A stretch of DNA of 64,000 nucleotides, taken from NCBI GenBank assembly GCA_949316495.1, contig OX439004.1, positions 55,150,159 to 55,214,158 on the forward strand, read 5' to 3'. The stretch is from Amphiduros pacificus (lineage: Eukaryota; Annelida; Polychaeta; Phyllodocida; Hesionidae). Position numbers and translations under genes: made by a program. Below the pieces are notes generated by a model. That model ran no database searches, was not told where the DNA came from, and saw only the letters and a list, made by a program, of their open reading frames with translations. Positions 54,888 to 64,000 of the stretch are shown in pieces (the first letter of the stretch is position 1; every line of letters begins with the position of its first letter).

Positions 54888-55880
54888 CGTCTGTGTCTAC
54901 CTTCATTCTGTGTCTACCTTCATTCTGGGTCTAACTTCAGTCTGGGTCTAACTTCAGTCTGTGTCTACCTTCAGTCTGGGTCTACCTTCAGTCTGTGTCT
55001 ACCTTCAGTCTGTGTCTACCTTCAGTCTAGGTCCACCTTCAGTCTGTGTCTACCTTCAGTCTGTGTCTAACCTCAGTCTGTGTCTAACTTCAGTCTGTGT
55101 CTACCTTCAGTCTGTGTCTACCTTCAGTCTGGGTCTACCTTCAGTCTAGGTCCACCTTCAGTCTGTGTCTACCTTCAGTCTGTGTCTAACCTCAGTCTGT
55201 GTCTAACTTCAGTCTGTGTCTACCTTCAGTCAGTGTCTAACTTCAGTCTGTGTCTAACTTCAGTCTGGGTCTACCTTCAGTCTGGGTCTACCTTCAGTCT
55301 GTGTCTACCTTCTGTCTGGGTCTTCCTTCAGTCTGTGTCTAACTTCAGTCTGTGTCTACCTTCAGTCTGGGTCTACCTTCAGTCTGGGTCTACCATCAGC
55401 CTGGGTCTACCTTCAGTCTGGGTCTACCTTCAGTCTGTGTCTACCTTCAGTCTGTGTCTACCTTCAGTCTGTGTCTACCTTCAGTCTGGGTCTAACTTCA
55501 GTATTTGTCTAACTTCAGTATTTGTCTAACTTCAGTATTTGTCTAACTTCAGTCTGTGTCTACCTTCAGTCTGTGTCTACCTTCAGCCTGTGTCTACCTT
55601 CAGTCTGTGTCTACCTTCAGTCTGGGTCTAACTTCAGTCTGTGTCTAACTTCAGCCTGTGTCTACCTTCAGTCTGGGTCTACCTTCAGTCTGGGTCTACC
55701 TTCAGTCTGGGTCTACCTTCAGTCTGTGTCTACCTTCAGTCTGGGTCTACCTTCAGTCTGGGTCTACCTTCAGTCTGGGTCTACCTTCAGTCTGTGTCTA
55801 ACTTCAGTCTGGGTCTACCTTCAGTCTGGGTCTAACTTCAGTCTAGGTCTACCTTCAGTCTGGGTCCACCTTCAGTCTAA
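54888..55880 (+). repeat. Minisatellite, 17-bp unit, about 58 copies
   Basis: The unit is TCTGTGTCTACCTTCAG with GGG/GTG, ACC/AAC and CTAGGTCCACC variants. No stop arises in any + frame over long runs, so three overlapping frames look open. It abuts the 14-bp array with no unique spacer. Confidence 0.95.
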
Positions 55881-56520
55881 GTCCACCATCTTGGGTCTAC
55901 CATATTGGGTCCACCATCTTGGGTCCACCATCTTGGGTCCACCATCTTGGGTCCACCATCTTGGGTCCACCATCTTGGGTCCACCATCTTGGGTCCACCA
56001 TCTTGGGTCCAGCATTTTGAGTCCACCATCTTGGGTCTACCATCTTGGGTCCACCATCTTGGGTCCACTATCTTGGGTCTACCGTCCTGGGTCTACCATC
56101 TTGGGTCTACCATCTTGGGTCCACTATCTTGGGTCTACCATCCTGGGTCTACCATCTTGGGTCTACCATCTTGGGTCCACCATCTTGGGTCCAGCATTTT
56201 GAATCCACCAACTTGGGTCTACCATATTGGGTCTACCATCTTGGGTCCACCATCGTGAGTCCACCATATTGGGTCCACCATCTTGGGTCCACCATCTTGG
56301 GTCCACCATCTTGGGTCCACCATCTTGGGTCCACCATCTTGGGTCCACCATCTTGGGTCCACCATCTTGGGTCCACCATCTTTGGTCTACCATCATGGGT
56401 CCACCATTTTGGGTCCACCATCGTGGGTCTACCATCTTGGGTTCACTATCTTGGGTCTACCATCTTGGGTCTACCATCTTGGGTCCACCATATTGGGTCC
56501 ACCATATTGGATCTACCATC
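55881..56520 (+). repeat. Minisatellite, 14-bp unit, about 46 copies
   Basis: The unit is TTGGGTCCACCATC with TCTACC and CATATTG variants. All + frames and at least one - frame are open by periodicity. The transition near 55860-55900 reads through mixed units. Confidence 0.95.
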
Positions 56521-57027
<507 letters not shown>

Positions 57028-57275
57028 TATATTGACGAGGACAGTAGAAGTATGCAGGTGGTGGTACTACATTCTGCTCAGGGCATGACAGATGACGCAT
57101 CTCTGAGAAAACCTCCCATTTGCCTGTATAGGATATGTCCGCCCAATCTGGACAAAAGCGATAGGAAACGGGGATTTAGTGGTGTCAGGAAAAGACAAGT
57201 GGTGGGAATTCAGCAGGCACAAAGTGTGTGATATGGTCAGAGCCACGAACTGACTTACAATACAAGGTATAAGCT

Positions 57276-58670
57276 TCTAACCCACTGCACCATGCACCTA
57301 ACAAGGTACCAACCACAGGCCCACTGCATCTAACAAGGTACCAACCACAGGCCCACTGCACCTAACAAGGTACCAACCACAGGCCCACTGCATCTAACAA
57401 GGTACCAACCACAGGCCCACTGCACCTAAAAAGGTACCAACCACAGGCCCACTGCACCTAACAGGGTACCAACCACAGGCCCACTACACCTAAAAAGGTA
57501 CCAACCACAGGCCCACTGCACCTAAAAAGGTACCAACCACAGGCCCACTGCACCTAACAGGGTACCAACCACAGGCCCACTGCACCTAACAAGGTACCAA
57601 CCACAGGCCCACTGCACCTAACAAGGTACCAACCACAGGCCCACTGCACCTAACAGGGTACCAACCACAGGCCCACTGCACCTAACAAGGTACCAACCAC
57701 AGGCCCACTGCACCTAAAAAGGTACCAACCACAGGCCCACTGCACCTAACAGGGTACCAACCACAGGCCCACTGCACCTAACAAGGTACCAACCACAGGC
57801 CCACTGCACCTAACAAGGTACCAACCACAGGCCCACTGCACCTAACAAGGTACCAACCACAGGCCCACTACACCTAAAAAGGTACCAACCACAGGCCCAC
57901 TGCACCTAAAAAGGTACCAACCACAGGCCCACTGCACCTAACAGGGTACCAACCACAGGCCCACTGCACCTAACAAGGTACCAACCACAGGCCCACTGCA
58001 CCTAACAAGGTACCAACCACAGGCCCACTGCACCTAACAGGGTACCAACCACAGGCCCACTGCACCTAACAAGGTACCAACCACAGGCCCACTGCACCTA
58101 AAAAGGTACCAACCACAGGCCCACTGCACCTAACAGGGTACCAACCACAGGCCCACTGCACCTAACAAGGTACCAACCACAGGCCCACTGCACCTAACAA
58201 GGTACCAACCACAGGCCCACTGCACCTAACAAGGTACCAACCACAGGCCCACTACACCTAAAAAGGTACCAACCACAGGCCCACTGCACCTAAAAAGGTA
58301 CCAACCACAGGCCCACTGCACCTAACAGGGTACCAACCACAGGCCCACTGCACCTAACAAGGTACCAACCACAGGCCCACTGCACCTAACAAGGTACCAA
58401 CCACAGGCACACTGCATCTAACAAGGTACCAACCACAGGCCCACTGCACCTAACAAGGTACCAACCACAGGCACACTGCACCTAACAAGGTACCAACCAC
58501 AGGCCCACTGCACCTAACAAGGTACCAACCACAGGCACACTGCACCTAACAAGGTACCAACCACAGGCCCACTGCATCTAACAAGGTACCAACCACAGGC
58601 ACACTGCACCTAACAAGGTACCAACCACAGGCACACTGCACCTAACAAGGTACCAACCACAGGGCCACTG
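57276..58670 (+). repeat. Minisatellite, 32-bp unit, about 43 copies, 384-bp higher order
   Basis: The unit is CACTGCACCTAACAAGGTAC then CAACCACAGGCC. The rare variant CCACTACACCTAAAAAGG occurs at 57481, 57865 and 58249, exactly 384 bp (12 units) apart, with matching neighbours. The right end has a different variant (GGCACACTGC). Confidence 0.97.
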
Positions 58671-59670
58671 GTATCAAGGTATCAATCACAGGTATCGATC
58701 ACACGCATGCTGCATAGTGACCAGAGCCAAGGAATCCTATGTCAATGACAGCTGACGGAGGAAACACAAAACAAGATGTCATACGACCCGAATTAATAGG
58801 ATGCCAAAATATTGAGACACCGGATGTCTTGTGTCATACGAGAGCGTTGAATTCACGGCTGCCCTCTGTTGGGAATTCATAAAAGACAAACTTAAAGAAT
58901 TAAGAAATATATCTGTTTGGTAGTTGTTTTGTGTGTCACGTGTTTCTATTCCTGAGGGTCAAGTATCACATTCGTGCCAATATCTGAGGCTATGAACCAG
59001 ATATCAGCATCGAAGGATCCAATGTACAGGTATTTGACAATGTACGTAAACATAAGTAAAGGATTGCAAGGGTCCCATCATTAGATATCTATAGAATATG
59101 TTTTTTCAAAGAATAAATCCCAGTTCTTCTCTGTAGAAAATAGAAAAACATTTCTGCCTCAACCAGATTCCCTCATCCAACATCTCAAAAACACAACAAT
59201 AATGTTTTCATAATCGATTGTTGTATAAAACATATCTGATTTCAATGAATAGTTCTTTCCTTCTGGGAACACGCCTCCCCCTCGATCAGCCATCATGTTT
59301 TGTGTAGCTGACAATGTCCTGAGTTTTGTAATAACAAACATGATATGGTATTTATCCAGATATCTTGTTTCTATTTGAAAGGAGACACTCTCTTGTCCAC
59401 CAATATTACATATTTTGGATGGCGATAAATGTTGATACATTTTACACAAATGCAAGCAGTACTCAAAAATAATTTTGTTTGAATCTTCCAATATTTATGA
59501 TAAAAGAAAGATGACCAAGATAAATGTCGCAAGATAAAATGATGCATATGTTATTGTGTGAAGGCAAGCCAAGTAAACCAAATCGATTTCCTGTTTTGTG
59601 CTCAGAAACATATTTTTATACTCTGTGAGTCGATCTGTCAGAATTACTGATACATAGAGAAAATGTACAT
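58671..59670. other. Unique non-coding spacer
   Basis: 1 kb of mixed unique sequence. A reverse-strand frame of 110 codons (59159-59491) has no recognisable domain. Confidence 0.4.
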
Positions 59671-59917
59671 GTACGGTAACTATGGCAGCATTGTGCTGTA
59701 ACTATGACAGCATTGTACGGTAACTATGGCAGCATTGTGCGGTAACTATGGCAGCATTGTATGGTAACTATGGCAGCATTGTGCGGTAACTATGGCAGCA
59801 TTGTACGGTAACTATGGCAGCATTGTACGGTAACTATGGCAGCATTGTACGGTAACTATGGCAGCATTGTGCGGTAACTATGGCAGCATTGTATGGTAAC
59901 TATGGCAGCATTGTGCT
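59671..59917 (+). repeat. Minisatellite, 22-bp unit, about 11 copies
   Basis: The unit is GTACGGTAACTATGGCAGCA then TT, with GTGCGG, GTATGG and GTGCTG variants. Confidence 0.95.
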
Positions 59918-60161
59918 GGATCTTGGAATCTTGGCACACTCGATTAGCTATACGTCATTATTTGGTGTGACATATGCTGAGCGTATGCTATGCTTCATAT
60001 TGGCACCTAATTGGAAACAAGGCTTCATAAATATTTATATAAAAATCTACTAATTATGAAAAGAACAGTATATCCATTATAATAACGAATATTAAAATAT
60101 ATTCTTGTGATAAATATTTTTATGAATAAATCTGTAGTGTAGTATCAGTGAATTCACAGCA

Positions 60162-61246
60162 TCGCTTAGAGTGGTGTCTGCCACTGTAGGGATGTGCTTA
60201 GAGTGGTGTCACCGACTGTAGAGATGTTGTGTTTAGAGTGGTGTCTGTCACTGTAGAGATGTGGTGGTGGTGCTTAGAGTGGTGTCTGCCACTGTAGAGA
60301 TGTGGTGATGGTGCTTAGGGTGGTGTCTGTCACTGTAGAGATGTGGTGATGGTGCTTAGGGTGGTGTCTGCCACTGTAGGGATGTTGTGATGGTGCTTAG
60401 GGTGGTGTCTGCCACTGTAGAGATGTGGTGATGGTGCTTAGGGTGGTGTCTGCCACTGTAGGGATGTGGTGATGGTGCTTAGGGTGGTGTCTGCCACTGT
60501 AGGGATGTGGTGATGGTGCTTAGGGTGGTGTCTGTCACTGTAGAGATGTGGTGGTGGTGCTTAGAGTTGTGTCTGCCACTGTAGAGATGTGCTTAGAGTG
60601 GTGTCACCGACTGTAGAGATGTGGTGATGGTGCTTAGAGTGGTGTCTGCCACTGTAGAGATGTGGTGATGGTGCTTAGAGTGGTGTCTGCCACTGTAGAG
60701 ATGTGGTGATGGTGCTTAGAGTGGTGTCTGCCACTGTAGAGATGTGGTGGTGGAGTGGTGTCTGCCACTGTAGAGATGTGCTTAGAGTGGTGTCTGCCAC
60801 TGTAGAGATGTGCTTAGAGTGGTGTCACCGACTGTAGAGATGTGGTGCTTAGAGTGGTGTCTGCCACTGTAGAGATGTGGTGATGGAGCTTAGAGTGGTG
60901 TCTGCCACTGTAGAGATGTGGTGATGGTGCTTAGAGTGGTGTCTGCCACTGTAGAGATGTAATGATGGTGTTTAGAGTGGTGTCTGCCACTGTAGAGATG
61001 TGGTGATGGTGCTTAGAGTGGTGTCTGCCACTGTAGAGATGTGGTGATGGTGCTTAGAGTGGTGTCTGCCACTGTAGAGATGTGGTGTTTAGAGTGGTGT
61101 CTGCCACTGTAGAGATGTGGTGATGGTGCTTAGGGTGGTGTCTGCCACTGTAGAGATGTGCTTAGAGTGGTGTCACCGACTGTAGAGATGTGGTGTTTAG
61201 AGTGGTGTCTGCCACTGTAGAGATGTGGTGATGGTGCTTAGAGTTG
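60162..61246 (+). repeat. Minisatellite, 41-bp unit with internal deletions
   Basis: The full unit is TGCCACTGTAGAGATGTGGT, GATGGTGCTTAGAGTGGTGTC. Shorter forms lack GGTGATGGT or carry CACCGACTG instead of TGCCACTG, and these forms recur at intervals. About 28 units in all. Confidence 0.93.
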
Positions 61247-62671
61247 AGATGTTGTCTGAAGAAATGGGCTGAGTTTTTCTTAATTGTGTCTCATGTAGTG
61301 ATGGCTTGGGGAGAGCTGATGATGTGTAAAGCAGTGTTGATGTATGCCTTAGTTTTTGTTTATGGATGCAACTTGGATACAAAGATAAGCAAAGCGGACT
61401 GGAAACATGTTGTCAAATGGTAGAATATAGGGCCTTTGGGAGTTGGTTCTTCTGGGACAACATCCGCTTGCGTGCAAAACGTACACATCTCCTCGATAAA
61501 CGACCTCCATATAAGGCAATCGCACTATTTTGTTTAATCTGCAGACATTTTTAGCCCGGGAATGCGTGTCTACTCGCGCGTTAAATTGATGTTCTGCTTT
61601 ACGTTGGGACCCTTTGATTTAAGTGGGGACGGAAAACTAGGGCCGATCATTAATATCTGGGGTGAATAATATCTCAGTCCCTCCCTGCCAGAAAAGATCT
61701 GAGCCCTCATACAAATTGAAAATATCTTGCATTCCAAAATTATAAAATCATTGCACATGTTAAAAATGATAGGATCTTCAATCTTTGATGATTGACTCAT
61801 GATGTGTTCAGGGCGTGAGTGTTGCCCGGGTCTGGGCCACGCCGTCATGAGTCTGTCTCTCGTCTGCGGCGCACGCATCTAACAATCAAAACAAACACAT
61901 TCAAACCTAATCAGACAACTGATAATTACCAAACATCTCTCTCATTACTTTCAATCACCTGGTCTTAACACGTGTTTTCCAATTGAGTGACATCAATGGT
62001 GGATTTGGGCTTTGATTTGATTGGACAAGCGTGGCGGAAGTGCTGATGGATGACCTCGGGGCTTGACACAGGAAGTGCTTGTATTAACATCAAGAGTCGG
62101 CGATGAAAACTTCATCATAACATGGCAACAGCCGCAGGCATTGCATCTTTATCGGGTGATGACATCCCTCTATCTGCGGGACACAGGGACCCAGACATTA
62201 CGATCACATTTAAGCATAAAAGCAATTGTTTCAATATCATTTTCCAGACCAAAACATAATCATATTTTCTGAAGGTTTAACGTTAACTCAACATGCATCT
62301 GGCTAAAAAAATGGAGACAATGTAAATTATGGTTTGGCAGCGGGAGGGCCGGGACTGTGACCTTGAGAAGTGACCTCCGCCATTTGTTATCACTTATGTA
62401 GTGCATGCCTTCTGAGGCCATTTAATCATAGATACGACCCGCAATGAGACACCACAAGCGCATCACAGCGTGAGCAACACACATCAAACACCCCATATCT
62501 AGGCCTTGTAATGTACTCGTTATGAATCTGTCTTTCACTATTTCACTGGACATTCCAGTCCAGCAAGATGCAAACCCTGTTATGTTGCTTGTCCGCGTTC
62601 TCCGCCATAAATCTATGATAAGGCGGATAAAGCTGCATGCATGCGAACACAGAGCAGCAGAGGAAGAACGT
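61247..62671. other. Unique sequence, no gene recognised
   Basis: 1.4 kb of high-complexity unique DNA (for example near 61,980-62,060 and 62,340-62,480). No domain-bearing frame. Possible regulatory DNA by texture only. Confidence 0.35.
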
Positions 62672-64000
62672 CGCTATGCTAAGTGTCCGCCATTCTATTC
62701 CACATTGGGTGTTTTTTTTTGCTGTCCATCCCTTATGCCAAGTGTCTGCCATTCTATTCCGCATTGGGCGTCTATTTTTGATGTCCTTCCCTTATGCCAA
62801 GTGTCCACCATTCTATTCCGCATTGGGCGTCTATTTTTGATGTCCTTCCCTTATGCCAAGTGTCCACCATTCTATTCCGCATTGGGCGTCTATTTTTGAT
62901 GTCCTTCCCTTATGCCAAGTGTCCACCATTCTATTCCGCATTGGGCATCTATTTTTTATGTCCTTCCCTTATGCCAAGTGTCCACCATTCTATTCCGCAT
63001 TGGGCGTCTATTTTTGATGTCCTTCCCTTATGCCAAGTGTCCACCATTCTATTCTGCAATGGGTGTCTATTTTTGATGTCCTTCCCTTATGCCAAGTGTC
63101 TGCCATTCTATTCCGCATTGGGTGTCTATTTTTGATGTCCTTCCCTTATGCCAAGTGTCCACCATTCTATTCTGCATTGGGTGTCTTTTTTTTATGTCCT
63201 TTCCTAAGGCCAAGTGTCCAACATTCTATTCCGCATTGGGCATCTATTTTTGATGTCCTTCCCTTATACCAAGTGTCCACCATTCTATTCCGCACTGGGT
63301 GTCTATTTTTGATGTCCTTCCCTTATGCCAAGTGTCTGCCATTCTATTCCGCATTGGGTGTCTTTTTTAGCTGTCCTTCCCTTATGCCAAGTGTCCGCCA
63401 TTCTATTCCGCATTGGGTGTTTTTTTTTGCTGTCCATCCCTTATGCCAAGTGTCCACCATTCTATTCCGCATTGGGCATCTATTTTTTATGTCCTTCCCT
63501 TATGCCAAGTGTCAACCATTCTATTCCGCATTGGGCGCCTATTTTTGATGTCCTTCCCTTATGCCAAGTGTCCACCATTCTATTCTGCAATGGGTGTCTA
63601 TTTTTGATGTCCTTCCCTTATGCCAAGTGTCTGCCATTCTATTCCGCATTGGGTGTCTATTTTTGATGTCCTTCCCTTATGCCAAGTGTCCACCATTCTA
63701 TTCCGCATTGGGCGTCTATTTTTGATGTCCTTCCCTTATGCCAAGTGTCCGCCATTCTATTCCGCATTGGGTGTTTTTTTTTGCTGTCCTTCCCTTATGC
63801 CAAGTGTCCGCCATTCTATTCCGCATTGGGCGTCTATTTTTGATGTCCTTCCCTTTTGCCAAGTGTCCGCCATTCTATTCCGCATTGGGCGTCTATTTTT
63901 GCTGTCCTTCCCTTATGCCAAGTGTCCGCCATTCTATTCCGCATTGGGTGTCTATTTTTGCTGTCCTTCCCTTATGCCAAGTGTCCACTATTCTATTCCG
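62672..64000 (+). repeat. Minisatellite, 59-bp unit, about 22 copies, runs off the window
   Basis: The unit is TTCCCTTATGCCAAGTGTCC, RCCATTCTATTCCGCATTGG, GCGTCTATTTTTGATGTCC. T-run length and GTTTTTTTTTGCTG versus TATTTTTGATG vary between units. The true extent lies beyond 64000. Confidence 0.97.

Noticed and set aside
62522-63666. Overlapping frames in the 59-bp array
   Set aside because: Repeat artefacts; the frames shift with unit length.

Overview
The window is animal nuclear DNA. The genes are split by GT-AG introns in consistent phase, and the sequence carries a tRNA-headed SINE, a DIRS-type retrotransposon, a decayed L1-like LINE and an unusually high load of minisatellites. The SINE tail of CAAA repeats and the dispersed 'TTTTAGCT...' repeat look lophotrochozoan, probably molluscan. 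That placement is an inference from sequence style, not a database match.

Region 1 (about 1-28,470, + strand) is one host gene, the orthologue of PPP1R10 (PNUTS), the nuclear PP1-targeting subunit. Sixteen coding exons can be read from 1330 to 27738. Phases agree at every junction and give about 790 codons: a TFIIS-N-like helical domain, a KFRSTG motif, a GF-x-DAL motif, the PP1-docking KVSW motif, FYFELDE/VNVN-like conserved block, a Gly/Pro/Met-rich and RGG tail, and a C-terminal CX8CX5CX3H zinc finger. The initiator exon lies upstream of the window; a 15-nt microexon at 1022-1036 is possible. The introns hold five minisatellites, a MITE pair, old dispersed repeats and a duplicated 3' splice site just before the zinc-finger exon.

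Region 2 (28,470-33,098) has no gene. It holds two compound minisatellites separated by high-complexity non-repetitive sequence.

Region 3 (33,099-40,164) is a DIRS-like tyrosine-recombinase retrotransposon that looks whole. It has inverted terminal repeats, an internal complementary region that matches both outer ends joined, a gag-like ORF with an SR/RD-rich head and an RGG tail, an RT-RNase H-methyltransferase-like ORF, and an overlapping tyrosine recombinase ORF. Its 5' leader contains a clear 5S rRNA-derived module with the Pol III box A and box C sequences and a T6 run. The module sits inside a plausible leader intron. This is the most unusual thing in the window.

Region 4 (40,165-64,000) has no recognisable host gene. 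It is a patchwork of at least ten tandem arrays (units of 13, 14, 17, 18, 21, 22, 32, 41, 59 and 82 bp), two long AT microsatellites, one SINE with a perfect 16-bp target-site duplication, a decayed LINE reverse transcriptase, and islands of unique sequence that look like non-coding regulatory DNA. Several arrays show higher-order structure, and two adjacent arrays seem to be related by a 3-bp unit change. Most long open frames here are by-products of tandem repeats.
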